In this document: one piece after another, positions 1-8,942 of the stretch
Layout of the letters: each line of letters starts with the position of its first letter
Numbering within the stretch: the stretch's first letter is position 1
Assembly: GCF_011074885.1 (NCBI RefSeq)
Contig: NC_054689.1
Coordinates: 2,666,001 to 2,730,000, forward strand
Reading direction: 5' to 3'
From: Brettanomyces bruxellensis
Lineage: Eukaryota; Ascomycota; Pichiomycetes; Pichiales; Pichiaceae
Length of the DNA: 64,000 nt
Notes under the pieces: generated by a model
Databases searched by the model: none
Told to the model about the DNA's origin: nothing
What the model saw: only the letters and a program-made list of their open reading frames with translations
Made by a program: the position numbers and the translations under genes

Positions 1-151
1 CATACATGTACCGGCAATTCTTCCTCCAGAGTTTATACTCCTCCACAATCTTCAGTTCCTCTTCCTTCTTTTTATCCTCCTCTGTAAGTCTTGCCTCAAC
101 CTTAGGAGAGGTACCCTCTTTTTTAATTTCTTTGACTTGTTCGTCACTCAT
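1..151 (-). CDS. HAT2: HAT2 (RbAp46/48-type histone-binding WD-repeat protein), N-terminal fragment
   Basis: Reading leftward from an ATG at 149-151, the frame stays open to the window edge and gives about 50 residues. A short acidic and lysine-rich leader ends in EEYKLWRKNCRYMY. This matches the N-terminal helix of RbAp46/48, Hat2 and Msi1 proteins (consensus EEYxLWKxNxPxLYD), which packs against the WD40 propeller and binds histone H4. In yeast, Hat2 partners the acetyltransferase Hat1 for new H4. MSI1 (CAF-1) is the main alternative because the propeller lies outside the window. The Ty element at 328 lies about 180 bp upstream of this start codon, within or next to the promoter. Confidence 0.65.
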   Translation of the reverse strand, partial: MSDEQVKEIKKEGTSPKVEARLTEEDKKKEEELKIVEEYKLWRKNCRYMY

Positions 152-322
152 AATACAGAAAAAGCAACTTAAAAGATATATGTCTTTTTAAAGTTCTATG
201 GGGAATAAGCAACGTACTCTCCCTGTATTTAAAAATTGCAGTATTAATAGGAAGCTCAAATTGGGCACATAAAAATTGAGTTTATCCGCATAGCGCGTTA
301 TAACACTAGGCATGATTTGTTA

Positions 323-327
323 GAAAC
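323..327. repeat. 5-bp target-site duplication, left copy
   Basis: GAAAC lies immediately before the 5' LTR and is repeated exactly at 4456-4460 immediately after the 3' LTR. A 5-bp duplication is the usual footprint of Ty1/copia integration. It shows that both element ends are original. Confidence 0.95.
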
Positions 328-615
328 TGTTGTTACTACTAAACTAATTCAGAACACGTGGAATCTAATATTAGAAGTATGGTTATGCCCAATAGTATTT
401 ATTGTATTGTGAGAAAGAAAGGAAGAAAAAGTTTTATTAGAATATAATCTGATGTGGTTATAAAGTGAGGGTTTAGCTCTCTAATTTATGTTTATTAATA
501 TATATGATGAAGAAACAAGAGGTCTTAGAAAGAAGACTAACGGAACAGAAACTTTATATTTTTTTGTTCTTAATTGCTTACGTAATCAACCAGATTTGAG
601 TTTCTCGGAACAACA
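328..615 (+). repeat. 5' LTR of the Ty1/copia element
   Basis: The LTR begins TGTTG and ends CAACA, a perfect 5-bp terminal inverted repeat. It contains a CACGTG E-box (355-360) and a TATAAA box (459-464). An ATG at 488 opens the gag frame inside the LTR, as TYA of Ty1 does. By eye it is identical over its full length to 4168-4455. Confidence 0.95.
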
Positions 616-976
616 GATTTCAAGTCTTTATCCAACAGAACGAAGTTTAATGATGACTACTCAAATCAAAACTATACCTACCGCTGAAAGATGCGAAGAA
701 CTAATCAGGATGCTTGAATTTGAAGATGATAATCTAAACAAAATATTTTCAAAAGATAGAGTTGGTGAGAACAAAAAGAATTCATTATTCTTTATTCCAG
801 AATTTAAAATATGGTTTTGTGATATGATTAGAAGTCATAAAGGTTGTACTACGAAGCAAGTTGATGCTGTTAAGGAATTATTAGAAATGAGAAATATGGC
901 TCATGTTCCAAGCTGTCCAATATCAAGTTCATTAGAAAAAGCTGCAACTATATTTTTGATGAGAAAATTATGCTAA
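488..976 (+). pseudogene. Ty gag, N-terminal part (frame 1)
   Basis: The ORF starts in the LTR and codes for 162 residues, mostly Gag capsid-like sequence with no recognisable motif. The frame closes at 976. The downstream frame (ATG at 970) continues with Gag-type sequence and a zinc knuckle. The break is consistent with one missing T in the T-run at 953-957. A programmed -1 shift is possible, but no canonical slippery heptamer is present. Confidence 0.7.
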
Positions 977-2244
977 AACTCAAGAAAGCCAAAGGTTGGA
1001 TGGTTATTCAAGGAATGAATCAGTGGATGAATCAAGTGACAAGCATTGACTACCTTACCTATGAAGATGAAGCAAAACAGGAATGCACTAAAGTTATGAG
1101 AACATCGATTGCATCAATTGCTGAAACAATGATGGAATATTTTCCTCACCCCTATAGTGAAGCAGGATTATTGGTTAGTACCGCTAGAAAAATGGGTTCA
1201 AAATTTAAAGCTATTTTTGTTGATAACTTTGAAAGAATGCACGGAATCAAAGCAGGAAAATGGTTTGAAGATATTGAAAGCATTAGGGTTGCATATGACT
1301 TTGCGGAATTAAAATGTACTGAAGAACCAAATACGGAATCAACCGAAACGATCTTTAATTCTGTTCATCAAGGCAAAAACAATCATAAAAGAAATTTAAG
1401 TGATATGGAAGAGACTAATACTGAATTAAAGAGATTTAAATGCTATTTCTGTCATAAACCAGGACACAAAAAGTATGAATGCAAGTTATACCAAAAATGG
1501 AAAGCAATGCAACATATGCAAGAAAGCAATAAGTGGGCACAGTCAAGTTCGGTTGAAGAAACACATAATGCTGAAATTGATGAATCAAATTCAAAAATTC
1601 CAGATGGAGCCTTTATTCTAGACTCAGGAGCATCCTGTCACTCAGTCATTAGCCTTAACTTATTAGTTGAGTCTAGACCTGGTAACAAAAGGATTAATAC
1701 AGCAAATGGGGGATTAAACTCTACAGTAATTGGTACCGCTAAATGTGGAAATTTGATCTTGAAAGATGCAATGTACTTAAGGCAAGGTACTCATAATTTA
1801 GTATTACTATCGAAATTATTAGACAATGGTTATACAGCTGAATTCAATCCAGAAAAGGCATATATCAGGGCAGCTGAAGGAGATGTTGTGGCGGAAGCAC
1901 ATCGAATCAATAATGTTTATATTTTAACTAATCCAGAACGGGAAATTATATGCCAAAGTACGATTGATGAGAAGGATAAGGAATTTATTGAGAAATGTCA
2001 TATTGAATATGGACATGCGTCAACAAATAAGTTAGTGAAGATTTTAAATCAAATTGCAGAGAATAAATTTAAGGAAAAAGAAATTAGTAAGATAATTAAT
2101 CAATGTGAAGTTTGCAAAAGCCAAGTTATGTTGACTCATGGAAAGCAAAGTATTGAAATTGTTAGCAAACCAGGTGAAATCCTATGTGCAGATGTCATTG
2201 GTCCGTATGCGATGAAATATGGTTTGATAGTTACAGATAAATGA
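970..2244 (+). pseudogene. Ty gag C-terminus, protease and integrase N-terminus
   Basis: This 424-residue frame holds, in order, the rest of Gag, a CCHC zinc knuckle (CYFCHKPGHKKYEC), the aspartic protease motif DSGAS, and the integrase HHCC zinc domain (H-x3-H near residue 340, CEVCKS near residue 380). The first catalytic aspartate of the integrase core lies in ADVIGP. The frame stops about 15 residues later at 2244, before the other two acidic residues of the DDE triad. The remaining integrase is absent from the element, so the product could not integrate DNA. Confidence 0.85.
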
Positions 2245-2311
2245 ATTTCCCTTCAAGAATACTACCGGAATAACATCAAACATAAATAAGAATTTAACAC
2301 AAAATGAAACT

Positions 2312-2692
2312 ATGCACAACGACAATATAGAAAAGAAGTTAACAATTAATAAAAAGGATTACGATTCAATATTGTCAAATAACAGAATAGCTCATAATGA
2401 TGAAGCTGTGATTCAAAAAGGAAGGAGTTATGCAGAAGAAGTTGCAAGACTTGCATTATCTTTGGATCACAGTTCACGAATCTTAATGAATTCTGGTAAA
2501 TCAGAGGTTGTAAATCTATTAGTTACAGCAGATAAGTATAAGCTACCAATGTCATATAAAGAGGCTATGAACACTAATGAAGCAACGAAATGGAAAGAAG
2601 CATGTCAAAGTGAATTGGACTTGTTAAAAACAATAAGGTTTATTGTGAAGTGCTTGGAAATAAAATTCCAAAATTGTCAAAAGTTCTCATGA
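2312..2692 (+). pseudogene. Ty pol fragment: linker and start of reverse transcriptase
   Basis: The 126-residue frame ends with the conserved lead-in to copia-type RT (a P-x-S-Y-K-E-A-M segment, then KWKEACQSELDLL). It leaves the RT frame near 2630 at a short A-run (about 2627-2631), which fits one missing A. RT sequence resumes in another frame in the next fragment. Confidence 0.75.
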
Positions 2693-2862
2693 GTGGATGG
2701 GTTTTCACTGTTAAGAAAGAGCAAAATGGAGAAAGATTTAAAGCAAGACTTGTTGCCGAAGGTTTTACACAAACACATGGAATTGATTTGGCAGACACAT
2801 TTGCACCAGTTATGAAAATGGATAGTTTTAGATTTGTTGTTGCAGTATGCAGCAGTTCATAA
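2650..2862 (+). pseudogene. Ty reverse transcriptase fragment (fingers)
   Basis: The frame encodes the RT fingers segment, including GWVFTVKKEQNGERFKARLV and the FAPV motif. It closes at 2862. RT sequence continues from about 2840 in the frame of the following fragment, consistent with one extra T near 2848. Confidence 0.8.
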
Positions 2863-4141
2863 ATGGAAATTAAGACAGTTGGATGCAAAGAATGCATTTT
2901 TAAATGGAGGAATTGATTATGATGTGTATATGAAGCCTCCGGATGGAGTACAGGCTAAACCGGGACATGTATGGAAATTGCTTAAAGGTGTATATGGTCT
3001 TAAGCAAGCACCCAAATTATGGTATGAAACAATAAGACAGGTATTACAGAGCAGCAATTACAAAAACTCATTTAAGGATAGCTGCATATTCTATAAACGA
3101 AATTGCATGCTAGTAGTGTATGTGGATGATATTTTGATTGCAGGTGCAACAATTGTTGAAATAGAAGAAGCAACAAAATGTTTATCCAGGAGTTTTTGTA
3201 TGAAAGATCTAGGTACACCAAATGTCTTTCTTGGTATGACGCTAGAGATAACTCAAGACTTCATAAAGTTAACTTCGAAAGACACGATAGAGAGAATGGT
3301 TAGTAATTTGAATATCGAACTTCCTGAAAAGGAATTAGAAACACCATTCCCAAGGTGCTGGGATCTTTCTGCGGAAAAATCCAGAATACTATCGTTCGAA
3401 GAGAAGGATGAGTATAAGACTATGATTGGAATGCTGCTCTATGTCAGTAATACTGTCAGATTTGATATTGGGTTTCATGTATCTCGGTTAGCTTCATATA
3501 CAAACAGTCCAAAGGAAATACATTATAGGGCTGCAAAGAGAGTTTTACAGTATTTAGGTCAAACAAAACAGAAAGGAATTAAACTGATGAGTGATGGAAG
3601 GACTGTGGTAAAATGTAAGGAATTTCAGTTCTTGGACTCGACCAAAAATATACTCATTCATCAGTATAATTCAGAAACGAGAAATAAGTTGACAATATTT
3701 AGTGATGCTGATTGGGGTAATTCAGAAAATAGAAGATCTCAGTCTGGTGGACTCATAACATTTTGTGGAAATATAATTTCTTGGTTATCCAAGAAACAGT
3801 CGTCAGTTGCACTTTCTACTGCCGAAAGTGAACTAATGGCTATTAGAGAAATCTCTAAATCAGGTTTATATTTCTATCAGTTGCTTAATGAGATTGGGAT
3901 TAAAGTCACACATGTAAATCTATGTGGAGATAATAAATCTGCATTGACACTGAGCATGCATAATACTCAGAACAATAAAACTAGACATATCGATATTAGC
4001 TACTTCTTTATCAGAGAATTAGTTGAAGCAAGATTGTTTAGACTTTGGTATATTCAATCAGAATTGAATCCTGCAGATTTACTGACTGAGAATCTTAATC
4101 GAACAGCATTCAGTAATAAACTGAAAATGATGTTATGTTGA
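2834..4141 (+). pseudogene. Ty reverse transcriptase catalytic part and RNase H
   Basis: This 435-residue frame carries the RT palm motifs LDAKNAFLNG and VYGLKQAPKLWY and the catalytic YVDD (codons 3119-3130). RNase H follows: SDADWG with the first catalytic aspartate, then STAESE, CGDNKSA and RHIDI. The stop lies 27 bp before the 3' LTR. This part is intact. It could supply RT and RNase H only if expressed in frame with the upstream fragments, which it is not. Confidence 0.9.
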
Positions 4142-4158
4142 TCCAAGGAAATTAGTTT

Positions 4159-4167
4159 AGGAAGGAG
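4159..4167 (+). other. Polypurine tract of the Ty element
   Basis: AGGAAGGAG directly abuts the first base of the 3' LTR, the expected place and composition for the plus-strand primer of an LTR retrotransposon. Confidence 0.8.
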
Positions 4168-4455
4168 TGTTGTTACTACTAAACTAATTCAGAACACGTG
4201 GAATCTAATATTAGAAGTATGGTTATGCCCAATAGTATTTATTGTATTGTGAGAAAGAAAGGAAGAAAAAGTTTTATTAGAATATAATCTGATGTGGTTA
4301 TAAAGTGAGGGTTTAGCTCTCTAATTTATGTTTATTAATATATATGATGAAGAAACAAGAGGTCTTAGAAAGAAGACTAACGGAACAGAAACTTTATATT
4401 TTTTTGTTCTTAATTGCTTACGTAATCAACCAGATTTGAGTTTCTCGGAACAACA
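4168..4455 (+). repeat. 3' LTR of the Ty1/copia element
   Basis: By eye it is identical to the 5' LTR at 328-615, with the E-box at 4195-4200 and the TATA box at 4299-4304. An ATG at 4328 reproduces the gag start codon, and that frame runs about 70 bp into host DNA before stopping. The LTR ends 90 bp before the first ATG of the next gene region. Confidence 0.95.
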
Positions 4456-4460
4456 GAAAC
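4456..4460. repeat. 5-bp target-site duplication, right copy
   Basis: GAAAC, identical to 323-327. Confidence 0.95.
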
Positions 4461-4613
4461 GGGTAAAGCTTGAACCGAACTACATGATTTTTTTCGCTTT
4501 CAACCGCGTCCTTTTTTTTTTCAACTGAAATTTGCAGTGAATAAGATGGGCACCGTATTATATCCAAAGGTTAAATTATTACAGAGTTATTTTAATAAAG
4601 GTGAATATACGCA

Positions 4614-4934
4614 ATGGACTGTGATGCTGAATATAGACAGATAGTTCGTGAATACTCTAAGCCTTCGGGTAAGTTTTTTGAGGCCTTACAGCTAGTTTCT
4701 AGCCAAAGCGGCCAACATCAACTTACCCTTACATTATTGGACAATAACGAATTAATGAATCTCAAAGTGAACGTTCAAGTGTGTGAAAGTGGATGGTTTA
4801 ATGCCTCTTCCGAGATAGCAATAGATTTCTTCCCAACTTTTGAGGCGCTTGCTTGCCAAATTAGCCCTAAATTTAAAAAAGCCTGGTGGGAAGCTTTGGA
4901 TGCTGCAGTCAAACAGCAGATAGCCCACTTCTAA
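4614..4934 (+). CDS. Small conserved-looking protein, function not recognised
   Basis: 106 residues, balanced composition, no signal peptide or membrane segment. It looks like a compact alpha/beta fold with a C-terminal FFPTFEALACQISPKFKKAWWEAL stretch that I could not assign to a family. The ATG at 4614 is the first in frame after a stop at 4602. An earlier ATG at 4546 opens a 32-codon frame that overlaps this start and has protein-like sequence (MGTVLYPKVKLLQSYFNKG). It is either an overlapping upstream ORF or the true N-terminus separated by an indel or unusual splice. The Ty 3' LTR ends about 160 bp upstream of 4614, so the promoter was probably hit by the insertion. Confidence 0.5.
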   Translation: MDCDAEYRQIVREYSKPSGKFFEALQLVSSQSGQHQLTLTLLDNNELMNLKVNVQVCESGWFNASSEIAIDFFPTFEALACQISPKFKKAWWEALDAAVKQQIAHF

Positions 4935-5053
4935 GTTCTATGGACTAAATACAAATATTTGCTACTAGGAAATTAAGCATTTACTAAAAAGAAAGATACA
5001 TTACAATAAGTATACAAATGAAAACTAAATAGAAAGGAAAAATAGTAAGTAGT

Positions 5054-6637
5054 TCATATTCTTCCACCATTCAAAAGAATGTTTATATGCTGCTTCAAGA
5101 ACTCGTCTGTGTAGAAATCAGATCTTCTAACTATCTCTTCGTCAACCATACCGTTTGCCCCAAAAGAGACCGAGTCACTAGACAAAATCTTCAAGTATTC
5201 CTCATTACGCTTCAAAATTTTCTTCAAAAATCTAACGGGATCCTCACTCAGCTTTTTGTAGAAGTCGTACTTCATTTTCGAGTAATTTAGCGCTTGAATG
5301 TTTAATCTTAAACCTTCATTGAGACTAGCCATCTCTTCAAGTGTTTTCTTGTTCATGACATGTTCTGATAAAAGCTTGTTGATCGATGCAAGGATACTTG
5401 CTCCCGGTTTGATTTTTGGATCAGTCAGCCTGGTGTTCACTTTTAGATCAATTACAACGTCACCCAAAGTCGTGTTGCGAAGAGTGTTAATACTGTATTG
5501 AAGTCTGATCGGCTTTATTGGCTTCAAAAGTTTTGTGCTGAGCAGTTCCATCATCCTAGATAATGTCAATCTGTTCTGTCCAAATATACTGTAAAGCAAA
5601 TCATCTGCCTTGATTGTCACAACTTTATTCTGAGAAGATGTGTCCGCATCATCGCCATTTGGGGCTCTCTGTTGTTGTTGTGAAGGTTGTGTCTTTTGTG
5701 AGTTCTCCACCTCAAACAAATTGTTCACTTTGGCATAATTAAAGAGCCTATGTACACATTCAGTTTGGGTTATTTCACTCGATCCCAAAAGTTCCACAAG
5801 TTGCTCGTTCATAACTTGCAATCTAATTGGGTACATTTTTGGCTGGATCACAATGTTTGCAACTATCTCCCTCTCAGATGGATCAATGCTGTCACCGTCT
5901 GGAACTTCACTTTGTGGAATTGATACTCCTCCCCTGCAAATATCCAGTCCATCAAATTGCTTTTTTACTCTCTCCACTTCCGGAATAGCTGGGTCATCGT
6001 GCCATTCAATAATTCTCGCATCAGTTCCTTTATTTCCACCAGATGGAACTGCTTTAATGGACAAATCCTTGTCATTTCCATCTTTTGCCCGTAATTCGAC
6101 ACTTATAGAAGATAAGAATGTACTGAATTTCTTGCGTTTGAGTGAAGAAGCTGGCTCTTTCTCGTTTAGTAATCTTCCTTCAATACGAAGCGTCCAACTT
6201 GGATCCTTTGTGCTCTTTTCTACACTCTCACCTTCTGCCAATGATTTTGTTTGCTCTTTCTGTTGCACCATTTGCCATGGCTGGTTTTTTGATGTGTTGT
6301 AGATAAAGATTCTCAAAATATCGGTATCCTTTGTGTCCTCCTGTGTGAAACCACCAGCTATTGACTGTTGGTAATCCTGAATATCCAACAACTTTTTATT
6401 TATCATGAGATCCAACTTTCTCTCTTTACTCTTTAACTTATCAAAAAGCTTAATCTTCTCTGGAAATTTCTTCTCCAGAGATCTAGATAGTGTGATATCT
6501 GTTGGCTTTAAGTGAACCGATGCCACAACTCTGTTTTGTGCCCTCGATATTGCCTGATTTTGGGATGTGACATTTCGCCCAGCACCACCATGTGCAATGT
6601 GCTCTGCCACTCTTTTTGGTTTATATCTTGATGTCAT
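5054..6637 (-). CDS. SNF12: SWI/SNF subunit of the Snf12/Rsc6 (BAF60, SWP73) family
   Basis: 527 residues from the ATG at 6635-6637. The open frame extends 35 codons further upstream, but that part is hydrophobic and unlike the family. The N-terminal basic region (RYKPKRV...) is followed by the BAF60 signature SWTLRIEGRLL (about residues 147-157), IEWHDD near 210, a SWIB/MDM2-type domain from about 268 to 365 (YPIRLQVMNEQL...FNYAKVNNLF), and a helical C-terminus. The family are accessory subunits of ATP-dependent remodelers. S. cerevisiae has two paralogs, Snf12 in SWI/SNF (566 aa) and Rsc6 in RSC (483 aa). Length favours Snf12, but the assignment between the two is open. Confidence 0.8.
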   Translation of the reverse strand: MTSRYKPKRVAEHIAHGGAGRNVTSQNQAISRAQNRVVASVHLKPTDITLSRSLEKKFPEKIKLFDKLKSKERKLDLMINKKLLDIQDYQQSIAGGFTQEDTKDTDILRIFIYNTSKNQPWQMVQQKEQTKSLAEGESVEKSTKDPSWTLRIEGRLLNEKEPASSLKRKKFSTFLSSISVELRAKDGNDKDLSIKAVPSGGNKGTDARIIEWHDDPAIPEVERVKKQFDGLDICRGGVSIPQSEVPDGDSIDPSEREIVANIVIQPKMYPIRLQVMNEQLVELLGSSEITQTECVHRLFNYAKVNNLFEVENSQKTQPSQQQQRAPNGDDADTSSQNKVVTIKADDLLYSIFGQNRLTLSRMMELLSTKLLKPIKPIRLQYSINTLRNTTLGDVVIDLKVNTRLTDPKIKPGASILASINKLLSEHVMNKKTLEEMASLNEGLRLNIQALNYSKMKYDFYKKLSEDPVRFLKKILKRNEEYLKILSSDSVSFGANGMVDEEIVRRSDFYTDEFLKQHINILLNGGRI

Positions 6638-7053
6638 AGCGCTTGTTTGTGTTTTAAATATGTGTCTGTTAAATGCTTTTGTGGTGTTGATATCAGGGTA
6701 AAAAAGTAAAGGAAGAAAATTAAATGTAGGATGGAGAAACAAAAATTTAGAGATTCATCAATTACGCGACCCAAGAAAAAAAAGAGCACCGAAAAAGCGA
6801 AAAAAATACATCCTCGTATTTCGAGCCCCGCTCAACTACTGCTTTCGCACGTTTGGGTAGGGATTAAACGCTACATGATATTTATGTATTTCAAGGGAGA
6901 AATGAGAACTGGCTAGATAATATGCATAAGCTAAATATTTTTATCTATTGCACATCATCGATTTACAAAAGTATCATGGTGTTACGTCAAAAATTAACTT
7001 TATTCAGTGTGTACCTAATCTAAAGTACACACACAATGTAGAAAAACCATCAC
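6638..7053. other. Intergenic region SNF12-THR4
   Basis: 416 bp upstream of SNF12 and downstream of THR4, both on the minus strand. A-rich patches occur around 6770-6810. I see no gene or clear motif. Confidence 0.6.
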
Positions 7054-8604
7054 TTAATTCTCTTTTGAAAGCTCCTCTTCTATTGCACCCTCGACGACCT
7101 TCAAAGAAACTGCATCAATATGCTTGATCTTTTTAGGCAATGAGGCCAATTTGTGCAATTCTTCAGGAAGAACATCTTTCTCAAAGGAGTAACCCTTAAT
7201 GTCACCAAGAGCCTTGTTCACAACATCAGAAAACTTGGCTGGATGAGCTGTTGAAAGTGAAACGTACTTGTATGGCGAACTTTTTTCGCCATCTGCTGCA
7301 AGAGTTCTTTCTGCAACTGTAATACCAACAGCCGAGTGTGGGTCCAGAATATATCTGTTTGATGTTTCCAAATAGGTCGATCTTATGGTCTTGACGGTCT
7401 CCTCGTCTGTAACCGATCCCGAAGAAAGGAATGATTTGGCCAATTTCAAGGTCTCTGGTGAAACCTTAAACACACCATCCTTGGAAAGCTGGTCCATAAA
7501 CTCTTTAACCTTGTTTCCAGTTTTAAGATCATCCTTGTCGGCACTTGAAGCTCTGACCATGTACCATAGGAATCTTTCGAAGTTGGAAGAAACGCAAATA
7601 TCCATGGCTGGAGAATATGTAGCTCTAACTGGAGCCTTATCGTAAGTACCCGTGTGAAGGAATCTGTTAAGAATGTCATTCTCGTTGGTAGCGACAACTA
7701 GATTCTCGATTGGAAGACCCATGTTCTTAGCGTAGAAGCCAGCAAGAATATCACCAAAGTTTCCACTTGGAACAACAAATTTCACTTTGAGGTTCTTTCT
7801 CTCAGCATCAGAAAGACTTCTATAGAGCTGGAAGTAGCCATGGAAGTAATAAGTGATCTGGGCAAGAATTCTAGCCCAGTTAATCGAATTCACTGCTCCA
7901 ACATGATACTTGTCATTAAATGCTTTATCGCTGAACACACTCTTGACAAGAGCCTGGCAGTCATCAAAGGTTCCCTTAACAGATAGAGTATGAATATTAG
8001 CATCCTGAACCGTTGTCATCTGCTGTTCCTGAAGAGGCGAAACACGACCTGTCGGATATAAGATGAAGACAGACACATCTTTTTTGTTACGGAGACCATA
8101 GATAGCTGCACCACCAGTATCTCCAGAAGTTGCACCAACCACAGTTATGTGATCACGCTTAGAACCGGATGGTAGTCCTTTGTTCTTCTTCTGCAAAAAG
8201 TACTCGAACAAGTTACCCAAAAATTGCAAAGCAACATCCTTGAATGCATATGTAGGACCATGGAAAAGCTCAAGCAAGTAAAGATTAGGCTTCGAGTCGA
8301 TTCTAACAAGTGGAGTGATCTTCTCCGAGCGGAATTTCGAATAAGACTTCTTGATCAACTCAGTCAAGTCTTTATCGTCAATTTCCTTATCACTCACATA
8401 CAATCTCATAATCTTGAAGGCAAGCTCCTGAAAACTCAATTTCGACCATTCTTCCAAAAAGTTGGCTGGAACTTTTGGAATTTGTGATGGAATAAACAAT
8501 CCACCATCTTCGGCTAATCCTCTAATAACCGCTGACTCGAATGATCTCGACTCCGAGCTGCTCGAACGAGTAGATCTGTACGACTGTGATAATGGACTAC
8601 TCAT
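7054..8604 (-). CDS. THR4: Threonine synthase
   Basis: 516 residues from the ATG at 8602-8604, close to the 514 of S. cerevisiae Thr4. The frame is open back to 8718, but only a GTG codon could start it there. It converts O-phosphohomoserine to threonine with PLP and belongs to the fungal/bacterial-long threonine synthase branch. Visible landmarks are the N-terminal SQSYRSTRSSS, the PLP lysine in HGPTYAFKDVALQF, the phosphate-binding SGDTGGAA, VNSINWARILAQ, PSGNFGD, and the C-terminal SFEKDVLPEELHKL typical of fungi. An imperfect Gcn4-like site (AGACTCA) lies about 130 bp upstream. Confidence 0.95.
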   Translation of the reverse strand: MSSPLSQSYRSTRSSSSESRSFESAVIRGLAEDGGLFIPSQIPKVPANFLEEWSKLSFQELAFKIMRLYVSDKEIDDKDLTELIKKSYSKFRSEKITPLVRIDSKPNLYLLELFHGPTYAFKDVALQFLGNLFEYFLQKKNKGLPSGSKRDHITVVGATSGDTGGAAIYGLRNKKDVSVFILYPTGRVSPLQEQQMTTVQDANIHTLSVKGTFDDCQALVKSVFSDKAFNDKYHVGAVNSINWARILAQITYYFHGYFQLYRSLSDAERKNLKVKFVVPSGNFGDILAGFYAKNMGLPIENLVVATNENDILNRFLHTGTYDKAPVRATYSPAMDICVSSNFERFLWYMVRASSADKDDLKTGNKVKEFMDQLSKDGVFKVSPETLKLAKSFLSSGSVTDEETVKTIRSTYLETSNRYILDPHSAVGITVAERTLAADGEKSSPYKYVSLSTAHPAKFSDVVNKALGDIKGYSFEKDVLPEELHKLASLPKKIKHIDAVSLKVVEGAIEEELSKEN

Positions 8605-8762
8605 TATAATTTGCGTGGTAATATTTGGCACTCTTTTACTTTCCAATAAGATCGAAGTTGTCAGCTGGTTGTTAATGTATCTTGTATGATGCTGAACATT
8701 TCTCCTGAACCGGAGCACTGAAAAAAAAAAAAAAAAGACTCATCGCAAGAAAAATTAATTTC

Positions 8763-8768
8763 AAAAAA
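8763..8768 (-). terminator. RNA polymerase III terminator of tRNA-Gln
   Basis: Six T residues on the transcribed strand begin 3 nt after the tRNA 3' end, as expected for Pol III termination. Confidence 0.8.
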
Positions 8769-8770
8769 TA

Positions 8771-8842
8771 AGGTCCCACCCGGATTCGAACCGGGGTTTC
8801 CAGAATCAGGATCTAAAGTGATAACCACTACACTATGGGACC
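8771..8842 (-). tRNA. tRNA-Gln (anticodon CUG)
   Basis: 72 nt including the discriminator U73, the same length as yeast tRNA-Gln. It has a 7-bp acceptor stem (GGTCCCA/TGGGACC), a D-arm beginning GTGTAGTGG (A box), and a T-arm with GGTTCGAATCC (B box). The 7-nt anticodon loop is UCCUGAU, giving CUG at 34-36. The anticodon stem has two G-U pairs. The body closely matches the yeast glutamine isoacceptors. Position 33 is C rather than the near-universal U. Confidence 0.9.
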
Positions 8843-8942
8843 TTGTACAATTTTTAAAATGATGTAGACCTATTTATGTTGATTCTAAATTGGCATTGCT
8901 TTGTCTAATTTTTAAATATTTGATTTATTGTTGTATTTTATG

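Larger units (their letters stand above)
328..4455 (+). mobile_element. Ty1/copia LTR retrotransposon, internally deleted
   Basis: A 4.13-kb element is bounded by two 288-bp LTRs and flanked by GAAAC duplications. The order gag, zinc knuckle, protease, integrase N-terminus, reverse transcriptase, RNase H (integrase before RT) places it in the Ty1/copia (Pseudoviridae) group. Intact elements of this group usually run 5-6 kb. Most of the integrase core and C-terminus is missing at about 2240, and frame changes occur near 955, 2630 and 2850, so this copy cannot encode an active polyprotein. The LTRs show no differences by eye, so the insertion is recent. No initiator-tRNA primer-binding site is evident just after the 5' LTR. 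The inserted DNA separates HAT2 from the gene at 4614. Confidence 0.95.

Noticed and set aside
616..640. Primer-binding site for initiator tRNA-Met
   Set aside because: Sequence after the 5' LTR does not complement the tRNA 3' end or the half-tRNA used by Ty5-type elements; a different primer cannot be excluded.
4328..4528. ORF starting in the 3' LTR
   Set aside because: It is the gag start codon copied in the LTR; the frame runs into host DNA by chance and ends.
8605..8718. N-terminal mitochondrial-type extension of THR4
   Set aside because: No in-frame ATG upstream of 8604; only a GTG at 8718 would open it, and other threonine synthases begin where the ATG is.
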